From the NCBI GenBank assembly GCA_019925795.1, contig CM034311.1, positions 19,032,231 to 19,096,230 of the forward strand: 64,000 nucleotides of DNA, in the 5' to 3' direction. Position numbers and translations under genes: made by a program. Positions 40,201 through 55,900 of this stretch are shown here, piece by piece (the stretch's first letter is position 1; the number at the start of each line of letters is the position of its first letter). The notes under the pieces were generated by a model that was not told the origin of the DNA, did not search any database, and saw nothing but the letters and a program-made list of their open reading frames with translations. Source of the stretch: Dendrobium chrysotoxum. Its lineage: Eukaryota > Streptophyta > Magnoliopsida > Asparagales > Orchidaceae.

Positions 40201-43200
40201 ATTTTTATAATATTTGACCAAATAAAAGCAATCAATATTTACAAACAAATCACTACAGAATTACATATCAAAACTTTGAAAAAAAAATTGCTTACATTTA
40301 TGTGAGATCATACATGCCTAAGCATGTGTTATAGCCCATGGCATAGTGCTACTCCTGTGTTCTATGGCAAAATGTAGCAAAGCAAAATATTGTATGCAAT
40401 GCATGTATTATACTGCATAGCGCACATGGTATGTGATGTTTTATTTTAAAAGTATTTATTAGTTTATTTAAATTACTGACATGAATAAAAAAAATTTGTT
40501 GGATGTTATACATAGTGTAATGAGTGTTTTCACTGTTGAGCTCAGCTCTCGTGCAAACATATTTGAATATCGTCTAATTAAAGCAAAATTGCATATTTAT
40601 AGGAAATATAAATATTTATCATCATTAGCATATAAGGTTTTAACCTACAATGCTTAAGTGTTGCATAATAATTTATCATCCAAGGCTTAAAAAAAAATTA
40701 GATAACTATCTTTATTATTTTGGATGAGAAACAAGGCCATGCCTTATAATTAATGCAGTGGTTAAGGATGACTCTACTCTTAAGTTGAGCTTTTGTATGT
40801 TTTTCTTCTTTTATCTCCTTTATCAAGAAAGCGATAAATGCTTTCTTCTATATAATACCTTCCTTATACGCTTAGTCATTCTATCAAAATCTTTTATTTT
40901 CTTTTTCCGAGTCATCTAAACATTCATCAATCTCCCAAAACTTTCCCTCTAACTGAAATAACTCGTCTTTTCTCAAAATGGAATTCTTTACTATTGGGCT
41001 TATGAATATGAAGAACTAGTAAACACCTTAAAAAGTGTAAATATAATTAGATATGATAGAGAAAGTATGAAATCATTTTCAAAGGTTAAGTATGCTCATA
41101 CTTTAATTAATTATGATTGATAAAGAGCTTAATATGTATCCATCCACATCCTTTTCCCCCTAAACTCTATTCATGATTTACCTCTTCACCATTTGCCTAT
41201 CATTTGCTATTAAAGTTAAACTATTGTATATGCAAATTAAGTTGTTAGATAAAAGGGTAACCTTTAAAGGTTAATTTTTGGGTAAAAGATGTTTGATATG
41301 AGCTAGCATTATTCAGGTCAAGAATTGCATTTAGTCATGTCAATCTCTAAGTTCATTGAAATGATTTCTTGCTCTTATTACTTCAGCTTTCTAGTCTCAT
41401 AATTCATTGCCTTCGTTTGAAGTGAACAAGCCAAAAACTCTTATAATATCCCTATGAAATTTATATGTAATAATAAATGCATATAGGCCCTTGGTGCGAG
41501 TATTTATACTTATATAACATTAATAGCATCTTCTTGCATTAGAATATTTTTCTCTAATATTTTTGAATTTTTAAATAAATTATCCACAATTTTTTCATGC
41601 TTTGCAGGATTTTTAAAATAGAAAACAATGAGCTATACACTATGGCTTCACAAAACCTTTGTGCTACGTTATTCGCTATTGGCAAATGTGAGTAAGATAG
41701 AGTGGATGCTTAAAACAAGATGAAAGATTTTTTTATTCAAGCTCATGCTATTATCTCGCGGTTTGCAGACTTGTGGCATTTCTATCTGTTTGAGATAAAA
41801 TAAAAGTATAAAACTCATCTTTAATTTAATAAAAAGAGAAAAAACACACCAACTACTAAGCAAATGGTATTGCCTTAAACATCTAAAGTGGTGATCTAAG
41901 GTTTGAATACTTTCTGAAAAAAAACTCAAAACAAATGCCGGTAAAGAAAAAAATAGATACAGTTGAAAAAAAACACTTTTACTGACACAAACACAAATGG
42001 AAATTATGAAGCTTTAAAAATGTAACAAAAAATCTTAAACCATAAAGCCCATTAAGAAGACAATCCATATCCAGTTTATTATGCTATTGGACAAAAAACC
42101 TAGGCAAAATTGGATTCCAACTTCTTTAGCATGAAAACTACTAATGTTTGTTATTTGTGAACTATATCATTTATCAGGCTGGTAAATATGAGTGCAGCAT
42201 TCTTTAAAGAAAAGATATGCTTTGAAGATATTCAAATTAACCTGTAAAGGAAAATACTTTCAAAAATGTCTTAAAGAAGTCGAACCTTAAGTGTGAGCAG
42301 AATCTCATTCAAAATCAAAAATGCTTTAGTATTCATGTCAGCCGCATGGCTCTGCAAAAAAAAAAATCCTATGTTAGGGCTACAAAAATAGCATCAGATT
42401 AATGAAACAAATTAATGCAATGAGAAGCATCTAAAGCAACGACCGCATGCAAGGAATAGGCCTAAAGATGTTCAATGAAACTAAATTAAAAAAAAAGTAA
42501 GTTATGTACATTAAGGCAATTATAAAATTGAACACTAAGACTTTTGAATATCCACAAAGGAGGATACAACATTGAAGCAAGCAGCATGTGGTTGAAAGAT
42601 CAACTATTAATTTAACCATATATGGCTATTATTCTAATACATGTATTTATATCTATATACTTGGGCTTGTCAATTATCAATTAAGAGAGCACAAGCAAGC
42701 ATAACATGGACAAGGGTTTGCTTGACAGCACAATTAGGGTTACTATCAAAATCACAAGTACAACAATAAATTTCCCCATAAAACTCAAAAGATTTACCCA
42801 AAAATTAACAAGCACACAAGACCAAACAGCTCTAGATGCATAGCACATGCTTCATACATAGTTAAGACACTGGGAATATAGACTGGTAGCAAATAAAATC
42901 ATTTTATGATGCAAAACAAATCAAAATAATTTATCACCAACCTTTCATCATCATTTTTAAACGCATCCCAACAATTTGGGATTAGTTTTAAGAATCCTAT
43001 TTTTTTCGTTCAAATTAAGTCATGTTGCAGGTGTTAAATCCATTATATATAGATTATTTTGGACAAGTTCTTTACCAAAGTAACTTTCGATCGACCCGTT
43101 CTTCCTAATCCACCAACAGTAATTCTATCCACTCATCTAATCTGACGAGGCTATGACAAATTTCATCACTAATATTTATCCATCAACTAGTATTAGTTTA

Positions 43201-46200
43201 TGATAAAATCCACAATCAAATTTGTAAATATTTCACTTATGGATCTGGGAGAAACAATTAATTAGAGGAAAGTTAAGGTAAGACTACAAACATCAGCACC
43301 TCAAACAATTTCCTCTGATGATTCGTCAGATATTAGCACCTTATGTGATATACCCTTATTCAATTTGTGAATCTATCCCATAGATATTTTCCAAAAGAGA
43401 AAGGCTAGTGATAAGGTGGTTTCTCTTGCCCTGTTCTCCAGTGAGCCTTATTGTTAGTAAATTTACATAGCTTCTCTATTTTTATTTGACTCATTAGATT
43501 TTGTTTTTATGGCTAGTGGGGGAGCTACTATTAGAGCCTTGAAATATAGCTAATTAGCATGGATTCACAAGGCTTGTTTTGATTCCCATAGCATATTCTA
43601 CTCAATTTATCCATTGTTAGTTTTTTCATCCATGCGGATCCTCAGCTGCACTTCTAAAGACCATTTTTAAGCTTCCAAGTGATTGCCCCTTTATTGGACT
43701 CCATCATCTATTAGTTTGTAGTTTCTCATGGGCTTCCTAAGGTTATCCAATATTATTTTTTTAGAGGGGATTCGTGTTTTATAAGGATTATAAATATGAG
43801 TATGTAATGCATGCAAAATTGGTTCTATTGTTAATAAAATTTTACTTTGGATATGTAAAAATCCATCACCTTCCACAATTCAATTCCATAATTAGGTGTG
43901 AGATTTAAAATTTCATAAAAGTTATCACATTAAATAAGAATGAAAGAATTGTTTTCGATAACCTATTTCATTTTCTTCCTTCCTTCCCTTCATTTTCTTC
44001 TAACTATTTTTCCTCATTATTAGTTGAGAGCATGAATGAACTTTGATAGAATTCCAATAATATGATATTCTTATTTTTGCATGAAATTTAACTCATATGT
44101 GTGCCTTTCGTTATCATTAAAATCATTGATGTTATTGTTTAGTAAAAAATCAAAATTAGTTTTTCCCAAATTGAACTTTTACTATTCTCTAATTTTTTTA
44201 ACACTGTCATTGCCAGGTCTCAAACCTTGAATGAGAAAAATGAAAGGTTACATTAGGTAGTCAATAGCCATCATAAAACTTGTCGAATAATCATGACATG
44301 AATCATGAAAATTAATTATTTGAAAATTAACAACTTGTTCCTGCAAAAATTACATACGACATTAGTTTTTTGCATGTAAATCTGCATTATAGGTAAGATT
44401 TGTAATAGAAATCATAGAGCTTAGAACAACAAAGTTAGGTGAAAATTGGGCTTAATAGCAGAGTTAGTTAACAGAACAAAAGATGCAATTTAAATAAATC
44501 AATTTAGCTATGATTCCAATTAATTTGTGTAAATAACATGGTTTAGAAGTTAATAATTCTACATTTGATGATAGTCAATGGAGAATTGCACCAAGTATAT
44601 TATAGAGTTAAAATAGAGTTCTATATTCAATATAAATATTAAGGTACATTCAAATTGAACAGATAAATTAAAGGAATTCTTCATAAAATAAAATAAAGTT
44701 GATCTAAGACTTAAATTTATTAAACAAATTAATGACATTTGCTCAAGCATTTTGGCCAAGTGTTACAAATAAACCAAAATACACTTAAGCCAAATAAAAC
44801 ATGAAATTAATTTAAAAAAATCTACCAATCAAGTATTAAGGACATCAACCACATTATAATAGTTTAAAGAAGGTGAATATAGCTTGAAAAATCTACCATT
44901 CATGTACTAAAAAGATCAAGCACATTATTAATTTAAGGAGTTTAAATAAGGATATTATAGCTTGTTAAATATTATTTTAGGTTTGAAACTTTAAAAGTCG
45001 AGCATTATTTGCTTGGAGGTTTTTTATTATTAATGTATGTTTTATTAGAAGTATTAAAAAATAAAAATTAAGCATACATTAAGCTATCATTCTCAAAAAA
45101 ATAAAAGATATGGCAGTAAAGTTCTAGAGTCAAAAAGATATTATCAGTATCCTCATGTTAAGACTATGTAACTCTCCTTAATATTTCTAAAAATTATCTT
45201 CTACATCTAACCTTAAGTCTAATTAATATAAATTAATGCTAGTATAATAAATTTGATCTTATTGAAAAAATTATAAAGCATCAATATACTTTAAAAGTTG
45301 AATTAAATGCAAAAAAAGATTTTGCCATGAAATGATTCTACATTTGATTTTTTTAATCAAAAACTAAATTGAATTTGTAGCAAGCCCACACTAGCATACT
45401 AGAGAATCCACTCAAAAATATTCCTAAATTAGACCCTGAAATTGAGCAAGAACAAAAACCTGAATCAAAAAGAAAACTTAAGTATATGATCATAATAGAT
45501 CCAAATCTCACATTAGTCTACCTTTAACATTAAATTGAATTAATACAATTTGAAATTCTTAAATTCTTAAATCAATTGAACAAGGGAATTTTAACTTTAT
45601 ATGCCTCCTAGTAAATGTAATTGGAAAAATATCTCCGTTGTTTGTTTCTTACAGAAATATGCCTAAAAATTCATTTTGAACAAACTTACCCCCACTTGCA
45701 TTCACAAACTGATTTGAAGCTCATTAAGAAAAAAATTTAGTTCAAAATTGTTTGAATTTGAATCAAGGTTCGAATTTAGATTGAACCTTTGTTCGAACTC
45801 AGTTGTTCAAACCTCCACTGATCCCCATGATGCTTTGCCTAACAAACTCTATCGCATGTCATCAATCCCATGATGCCTTTGCCAGCAAGCTCCATCACGT
45901 AAACGCTTCTCCTTGCATGCAACTTATCTCATTATTGTCTTCCCCAACTAGCTCTGCTAAACGCCACTAATCCTGTGATGCCTTCCCCAACAAGATCCAT
46001 CATGCAAACTCTACTCTTCACACACAACCGATCACATAGTTAACTTCCCTAATGAATTTTATTACACAACATCGGCCCCACAATACCTTCCCTAGGAAGC
46101 TTGGTCACATGATGACTTCCCAAGCAAAGTTTGAACAGCAAGTGTTCTATGATGCCTTCCCTAGTGAGGTTCAAACATTAAAGTTTGAACAAAGGTTTGA

Positions 46201-49200
46201 ACCAACATTTGAACATGGTTTGAACCAAGTTCGAAGTAAATTTCAAACAAATGTTCAAATAAAAGCTCGAATTCAAACCAATTTGTTTCACAACAGGCTT
46301 CAATAAGCAGTCTGTGAAAATAAGATGACTAACTTTGTCTTAAAAGAAGTTTTAGGCATATTTCTATAGGAAACAAACAACAACGATATTTTTTCAAATG
46401 CTTTTTCTATGATCCATATAAATTAAAATTATATGCTAAATTAACCCTGGAAAAATTATCAACTGAATTTATCCGATGTTTAACACTCAAACCGGCATCA
46501 TTTTTTCCTTGCTATCTTGTTCTAAAAATTTATTAAAGAAGCCTATTGATAAAGTAAAATTGTGTCAACATATCAATGCAACTAATCAAAATAACTTCTT
46601 GAAAACCTAAAATGCAAAGGCCAAAATGTTTGGTCAATTCAAAGGATCCATACTTTATTATGTTTTATCTTCGAATAATCTGATTGCTTTTACTTTAAAG
46701 ATATTGTTCGTCTATGTGATGTACACATCTTACATAAATTAAATCTATTTATGTGGAACATCATGATATCTAATTAATAAAAATTTTAAGATTTCTTTAC
46801 TTTTTTTTTTCTCCCCTAGAGATTATCTATAGTTGAAACATAGCAACCAAAAAAGAATTTGTTCATTGCCCTATATACATCATATCTTAATGCATTGTTT
46901 ATTATTTGTACACATGATTCACAAAAAAGCATTCACTGGAAGATAGTTTTTAACAATTTCAATCAAAAGTTTACGATAAATGTTAACAGAAGATACATGG
47001 AAGCCAACAAGAAAATAATAGTAAAAAAAATAGGACCACATAAAGTAATACATCGAATTGGGAGAAATGCTTACAATTAGACATCTAAAAATATTCTTAT
47101 TAGTCAAGCTTTTGATGTATATAATTTGAACTTATATCATTAGCGATCAAATAATATTTTGAATATTTCAATTTTTCCAACTTCTTTTGATTCACATTTT
47201 ATACCTAATTCGTAGATTTTATAGATAAATATGCTTAAGCTTATTCTTCAAGCTATAATCAGTGATCAAATCACCTCGACAATTGATAGTGAACAACAAA
47301 TATTATATACTCAAAAGGTAAATCTACAGATGATGATTTATGTATATCTTTATAAGAAATCTAACAGCTATGTGCATATTTATTAGAAGAGCATCAACTA
47401 TATTCATCATAGATAAATTTTTCAACCCAAGCAAAATTAATGTTGTGACTTTACTACCTGCTACAAGCCATCATGCAGCTCTATTTCTACAATTCATCAA
47501 ATTTATGTGGTTTCTTTGCTTATGTTTATAGTTCCTCTAGTTTATTTTTTAATGAAGTTCCCTTGTTTTTATTTCACTAGATTCGTCATTATGTATTTTG
47601 AGATCGATCTTTACGAGCTTCCTGTGCTTCTCAAGTATTCTTATATAGTGGTGTTTTGAGTTTTATGAGGTTTATAAATACAATTATTCGAGGCAAAATA
47701 GTTCTATCTTAATTTTTTTTTAAAAAATCATATGCAAATCCTTCCTTTCTAGAATCCAAATCCTTAATAAGTAAAAGACATGAAATTGCATGATAATCTA
47801 TCTCCTTGTACAAATATGAAGCTTATATTTTTGGAAACTTAGCCCTTAATTCCTTCCTTTCTCTCCATCCTATTTTGTAATCATATGTTCATTAGCTAGT
47901 TGAAAGAATCTAAAATTTAGTTTTCTCTTTTGCAAGAAATTTTATCCGTGTGTCTAATTTTCATGACCCTAACTTTATTTTCACTAAGAACAAGAATCTC
48001 TCTTTTAATTAAAAAGAATTTCATATGCAAAACCTTCCTTTCTGGAATCCAAATCCTTAATAAGTAAAAGACATGAAATTGCATGATAATATATCTCCTT
48101 GTACAAATATGAAGCTTATAATTTTGGAAACTTATGGCCCTTAACTCCTTCCTTTCTCTCCTTCCTATTTTGTAATCATTTGTTCAATAGCTAGTGGAAA
48201 GAATGATAGAGTTTTGTAACATATACTAAAATTTAGTTTTCTCTTTTGCAAGAAATTTTATGTGTGTTTAATTTTCATGACCCTAACTTTCTTTTCACTA
48301 AGAACAAAAGTCTCTTTCTACACCCCCTCCCCCCCACCATCTCCCCAAACTTATTCATCACTAGCATGATTTAAATATTTATGCTATCAGCAAATAAAGT
48401 AAGCATCATCTTCACCTAAAATTAGGTCTAATTTTAATCCAAAGCTCCTCAAGCTTGCCTCTCTTTACCAATTGCATAATTTGCTCAAAATAAAATTTTA
48501 CTTCATATCATCAACCATATGAGTCGAAAATCTTAACTCCTTGTGGGCTAAATTACCACCATCTTTGGCGTTAAATTAGACTTTCTCCTCACAAAGCTCA
48601 AATTGCAATATCTATGCCTTCTCCTAAATTCTTTGGAAATTTTTCTAACAAAGTACATATTCTTATGAAGAATCTCAACAGGAAATTCAAAATTGAAGTT
48701 ATAATACGGACTCATACATTTCATAAATTCATTCAAATGAGCCCATCTTAGCTTCCACAAAAAACTACAACATTGTTACACCACGCACACCATCAACATT
48801 CATCATTAGCCTTCACAAAACTATTCAGGGTCAGATTTATTAATCATAAATCTCCATTGACTTCTACTGAGCAACAAATCAGTTGTAAAACTTCTTTTGC
48901 ATAAAACTTCTTGCACAAATTATATTCATGATGTTACATTCAATCTATCACTTTTTATTCCTAATCCTTTTACATCGTTTTTTTTTTTTTTGGTCTACAA
49001 CATTCACTTCAAGTTTATGCGACCAAAACCCCAAAAATCTTCTTACCCTAAATAACAATTTACACAAGTTGTAACCAAAACTTTCATTATCCTCCACCAA
49101 ATCACCCCATCTAGATTTGGCTGAATGAGGCAAATTGTTTTACCTGATTCTAAGTCAAATGGCAAAGAAAATATTGTTTCAACTAATAGTGATTAATAAA

Positions 49201-49874
49201 AAAAATGAATCAGAATCCGCCAAAAAAGAAGCAACCAGATAAAAGAAAAATGGGGGCACAAATATAAAAAGAAAAACATGGCTAACCAAATAAAGGTACT
49301 TTCACTCTAAATGGGCCTAAATAATTAATATATGTATTTATATTAACAAAACCAAAACAAGCATCCCAAATGTCATGTGGGAAGCAAAGGCACAACAATG
49401 ATAGCAGCCTTACCTGTTCCTATAGTTGGTAAATTGTCATCAACAAGTCAAAGGAACTTGATTGCTCTCCAAATGATGAATATAAAAAATATATTGATAT
49501 GATTGATGGAGATGATGCCTATGGATGAACAATGTTGATACTAATTGATGCGAGCACGAAAGCAAGAAGACTCTTTTATAGTGCTGAAGAGCTTGGTTGT
49601 GGCTTGATGACAGTGATCATTGTTGTTCATAGATACAAGGAAAGGAGATATATCTTAGAAGTCCGCTAAAGATGGGAAAGAAAAAACAAAGTCAAATATA
49701 AAAGAGAGGGACCAAAAAAAAGAAACGAAAGAGAAAAGGGTGCAGAGAGACGAATAAAAAAAAAGGAAGAGGAGGGAGGGGTCGACCATTCTTGTGAACA
49801 ACAATCTTGATTACAAATTCTATGAATTAGTCATTCATTAAAGCTCTCTTAGAAGCTTCCTCTATTTATGAGAG

Positions 49875-49931
<57 letters not shown>

Positions 49932-52900
49932 AAATAACAAAAGAAAAATAACCTAAGTGATAAAATTAAACCAACCATGAATCTTCATTAAAAACAAGTC
50001 TTTTATAAAAGGATCCTATATAAAGTAATATTTTATTGAATAAAAAAACCCTAATAAAGCAAGTGCCATGAAATCAAATAAAGTAGATTCAAGATATGAG
50101 ACATGTTAGGTGATTGCCCTACATTAACTCCTTATGGTGTGAAGAAATCTTTCCCAAAGATTTGAAGAGTAGTAGTTGGCATCCATGGAGGCAACAATGG
50201 TGGAATAGGATTAAGTGCTCAAAGAACAACCAAAAGTAAAAAGGTATTGTAATCTAGTGATCGTAGAGATGGTCAATAACCATCATTAGGGACCAATAGA
50301 GTTCTTAATAATTGAACCACCCATGGCAAACTAGGAGGCTTGGACCTAGACATAGACTTACATCATGAATTTGATAAGTAACATCAGCAAATAGCCGTTG
50401 AAAATAGGATTGTGTCTAAATTGGTGAAAAATCTGGCCATATCCATGCCATAAGCACTACATATGATCTTTTATATGACAACCTAATAGTGGACGTGGTG
50501 AAAAGTTAAAATCAACATCCGATGGAGTGGGAAATAGATTAGTTTGTTGGGAAAAAACTTGTATATGCAATTATATAGACTAGAGAGTAACATCAGTGAC
50601 TGATGGCTTACTCGGACTCAAGTGTAGCATCCATCTTTGGCGAAATTCCTGTTCATGCTCTGGCGCAAACTGATTCTTGAATATCATTCAGGTTCAGATG
50701 CCACATCATCGCACTCATAATCAGGTTCAAATTCAACCACCAGATTATAATCAAACATATCCACATAATGAGGTAGTGGAACGGTGAAGTTAGTGGGATT
50801 CAAAAAATGTTTGGGATTCTAGTGATCGGACATAAAAGTGAATGGTCTTGTTTAGTTCCTCAATGCATCAAACTATTTTAGCCTTATAACATTGCAGTCT
50901 TCAACGAGAGTCTTAAGTTGTTTGGATATTTGATGAGATCTAAAAGAAGAGTGGGCATGCTGAATTAGTCGACAATGAGAATCATATTGAGAATGGAGCA
51001 TGCATGATCATCATGATATGATCCATAACAATCATTATGTATAATTTGATGTTTGAAAGAATGGGAATTAGAAGTATCACGATAGAAAGGTTGAATTTTG
51101 ATGTCTTTTCATAGTAATGATCATCATAACACGTGAATAAAGTTAATTTTTCTTAAAGATATGATCAGCAAAATAATTATGAAAATCCTTTAGAATTATG
51201 ATAATATGAAACCATATAAGGAAAAATCAAATTATAAGGCACAATAGAAGATGGACTAAAATCATCAAAGTATAATGAATTACAAAATATATGCTGCCCA
51301 AACCAATCAAGGGATTGAGTTAAAAGGATAAGGAACCAAAAATCAAAAGTTGCATGCAAAATACTTAAAGGGATAGAAAGGATTATGTGTACCCAAGAAG
51401 CAAATAAAGCAAGTGGATATATGAAAGAGATATGTGGTTGTTTTGCTTTGCCAATTTTGAAAGAAGATTAAGGCGAGAAGAAGAAAAGATTCATAAGGAC
51501 TTTAGCGGAAATTTATGAGTTAAATACGAATATATAATGATTATAATTTTAGAAAGTATACCTAATCATTCTTAATTTAGATCTCACCAAAGGAGAGAGA
51601 TGGGTGGATATTCTGAGGATGTGGGGGCTCAATTTTGGGGAGGGTTTGCTTGTCGGCTAGAGGTGGCAATAGATAGTAATGGGAATGGTGATGGTGGTGA
51701 AAAAAAAACAAGTGACAGTATTTAGTTTATATTATCGATCATTCAATAACCTAATTGGCATGATATGCTGATCCAGGTGGCAATAGATAGTGAAGTGGAT
51801 GGTGATGGTGGTGAAAAAAAAAAAACAGGTGGTAGTATTTAGTTTATATTAATCTGTCATTCAATAACCCAATTGGCATGATATGCTGATCTGAAGAGCA
51901 CAAACAAATGAATAGAATTAAGTATGATTATTGAAAAAATAAAAATGTAAATATTAAAAGAAAAAATTGCAATAGCAACTCTCATCATCTCCATATGGTT
52001 AACAATGTTAATGGACTCTAATCAATATGTAAAACTAAATCGGGTATCTTCGGCACACCATGTCCTCTATTCACTCTAAAATCCTTTACTTAATGGTATG
52101 AAGGATTTTGCTATAAGCATTCTGAAAAAAGAAGGATTAGTTTTCTTGGTATAAAATTGGGGAAATCATGCCAGGGTTATTTGTCAAATATTGCAATTCA
52201 GATATTGGTATGGAAAATTATTAAAATTACCTGTTTTTTTTTAGTGTTAGATTCAGGTTGCTGAAATTACAGCAAAGATGCGACCTCTTCTGCACTGGAC
52301 AAACCTAGGTTGCGTACATCACATTGGGATACATTACTCTTCTTATTGTTTCAGCTTTCTGTGTTACTCATTTTGAGTATTTTTTCAAGCTTAATTGAAA
52401 GCCACCTCAGCACATTCAAGAACACATTTTTGCACAAATCGAGGGGACAATCAATAGAAACAAAGTCATATTCATTTGGAGCTTTAAGAGAAAGACGTGG
52501 AGTATTTTCTCGCAAACTAAGGGCCCCAATTTTGACATTAGCTCTACAACATTATATTTAGCACTAACAATGCATCTGTTTGATATAATGCGAAATATAC
52601 CTAGTTAGTACTTGGATTGATTTCTTCATGCAGCTTAGATTAGCAGCATAAAGTGTTCTACAGCAGCACTTGCCAATACCTAGTCCAAACCCTCAAATTG
52701 GAACCAAAATCAATTTCTCTATAAAGTATTTTCACCTGCTTAAATCATGCAAAGTACTTGAGCAGTAATAAAGACTACTCATGTATTTCCTTTCAAAACA
52801 TCAAGAGGTGAAATATGATAAAATAATTATTACCTGTAACATGTAAACTAACAAAGAATCAAAGCACGAAAAGCGATTCTTCAGGCTGCTGGCATCAACA

Positions 52901-55900
52901 GGTGGCTTCACACTAAAAAGCAGCTCAATCACCTCATCAAGTTGTGCAGAAGTATAGAAATCCTTCTCCTGAAGGGCATCAAGTAAGAGAGTAGCAAAAG
53001 CATTGCGCTCCCAATAATAAACGAAGCATAAATATGGTACTACCAACCTTCAAAATTCTACTTAAAGTAAAGTAAGCTTCACATTGGCATACACCATTGA
53101 TATCCTAGAAAAACAAGGTAAACAGATAGATTGCATAATAACTTGTCATATAGGAAAAAGAAAAACTAGTTCAATGCTTCAAAAGCAAGTGCCTATTTCA
53201 AGACATGGGGATTAAAAGTACCAATAAAGAAGATCTAACAAGATCAAATATTATATTAGTAAGATCAGTGTCTGCTGCCTCAACAAAAGAAGATGCAAGC
53301 TCCATCACTAAACGGCTGCAGAAGAGTAAACCCAAATCAACTTCATCATAATGTATATTAAACAAATAATGTGAATAAAGCAGCTTACTGACTCTGCCTA
53401 AAGAACAAAAACTATTTAACAAATGGAAACACTAAATAAGGATGCAGAAAATTTTCCAATACAAATTAACAAAGAAAAGGCTTAGAATCTGATTATATAG
53501 AACTAAGACTACTTATCTAACTAAATGCCAATATAAGTTAGCTGATAGGAAGCGGATGCAATTTCAACAACCAGAGAACGGCACAAGAAATTTAAGAAGA
53601 AGAACGCACAAGAACTCTTTTTTATTGAAAGAACTAAGAAGAAAAATACAAGATACAGTTGGATCTTCAATTAGTGAGGAATATCCAGCTCTCCCAAATC
53701 CCTAGCCATCGGCTAGAGCCCACACAACCTAAGCAAAATTAATTCCAGCAAAATCAAGCATAATCTTAAATCATCCCATAGTTAGCCTTAAATAGGCTCC
53801 CTTAATTCCCTCCCAATTCAGCTCCCTTTCCTCAAATAATTCCCTCTCATGTTTGAATTCAAATTAGATCTATTTCCCTAATTAATTCCCTCTTAATTGT
53901 AATTAAAACTTTCCTAAACAATTACCCCTTGATTTCTCCTTACATAATAAATATTAACTCTCCTAGGCTTTCCCTAAATAACTCCCACTCAGATTTAAAT
54001 TCAAATTAGATTTATTTCCCTAATTAATTCTCTCTCAATTGTAATTAAACCTTTCATAAATAATTATCCCCCTCTCATCTTGCCCGCCACGCCCTAGTGG
54101 GGCCGACCGGCTTAGCCGTCGGTCCATCAATACTCCCCTCCTAAAGAGCCACATTGTCCTCAAAGTGAAAAGAAGGAAACTGTTGTTGAAGCTCTAAACT
54201 AATAAACTAATAACATTGGACTAGAAAATGAACTTACACTAGGTCGAATGATCCCTGCCTCAAGCATCTCCTTGATCAATCTCTCAATATCTTCGTTCTG
54301 GATTTGGGGATGACTGTACAGATAAACACTGATAGGGGAGACTTTTTTCCTTCAAGATGATAGCATGCTTGTGTTCCCACGGATGAGGCAATCCCTGAAC
54401 TGGCTAAAACACTCCTCGATATTGCTGTAAGGGTGGTTAAACCATATCTGGTGCTTCTATGTTCTCTCCATCTTTTTCTCCTTCCAAACTCTGCAGCTCC
54501 ACCAAAAATCCCGCTCCTTCACCCTTCACCCTCCTAGGAAGTGGCTCCAAAAGAAGCATCTCCTCTTATTCCCCCAACATTTTCACCTCCTGATCTTCCC
54601 CTCTCATTATCGGATTAGGGTTTCCTCCACTCCCTTAGTCGGCGATGGCTCCCCCCGCCTCCGACAATGTAGTTTTGGTTTGGACCTCAAGCATCTTTGA
54701 TGCAACCTAAGTTCTATAGCCAAGTAGAACACTAGGAATGCAACAAGACAATTCCTTTCAATAAAATGTAAACTAACACCAACTAAATGAAACTTAATAG
54801 TAAACAGATATAAGTAAATGATCAGGAAATCTTGCAAAAAAACAAACTAAAAATTAAAATTAACTACCCTCAGACCAGACTAGAAAAGTCACCTCACATG
54901 CAAAACCCAAAATAGGGAAGGTGCTTAAAGGAAAGGACAAACCAGTGGTTCACCACATAAATTTTGATCTAGTTCAAGTCGGCACTCCTCCGGCAAATAC
55001 CAACAAACAGGGCACAACAACACCTCGAAACTCACAATATTTGAAGAAGAAAAATACAGGTGGAATGAGAACTGTGGAGAGAAAATTAGATAGAAGACTG
55101 AGATGAAATAGAAGAAGGAAAGTAGAAGAATATAGCTCGCAAGCTAAATAACCCGCAAGTTTTAGTGTGATTACACCAGCAATAATAACCGCCAACCGCT
55201 TCCAGTAGCAAAACAGCCCATATATATAGGAGAAGAGGGAAATAGTCATAAATTGCTCACTTAATTATGTCACCCAAACAGCCAATAGAAGCCTCTCAAG
55301 TTAGCCCATTTAATGAGGAGTTAATGCAATTAGTAAAGAAAAACAACAAGGTGGAAACCGAACAGCCAGCAGCAGGGGAAAACGGAACAGCGGCATGGGG
55401 AAAAAACAGCCAGCATAGGGAAAGCCAACAGCAGGGAAAACGAGATAGCAACATGAGAAAAAATAGCCAGTAACAGAGAAAATGGGACAGCAGCATAATG
55501 AAAAACAGCTAGCATAAGGAAAGAGTTGGGCCAAGCCCAATAAGCGAAACAGCCCAAAATAAATACCCAACTAACCACTAAAGAAGTTAGATCAACATAA
55601 GTGAAAACCAAAGGAGTGAAACTTCCTAAGAGCACCAAATCAAAACATGATCAAAAGTCGTTTTCCATCATAGGGTATTGCAAATAAAAAAATAAAACAG
55701 AGTCCAAATTAAAAAGAGTCCAAAACATAGAAAAATTAAAGAAAACATAGATGTTGATATCAATACTAGTGTCAGAGTCGAGTCGACCGCGCAAGCCGAG
55801 TTTTGAAAGAAAGAGAGTTCGAAACCGCGTAAAATTCAATTAACGTGCGTCAACTGAAAACCCAAAATAGTTGAAATGGCTTCCGTTCGCGAAACGGACA

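Noticed and set aside
55267..55638. Overlapping open frames on both strands
   Set aside because: They reflect reiterated cagccagca/gctgttt words in the U3 of a TRIM-family LTR, not a protein.
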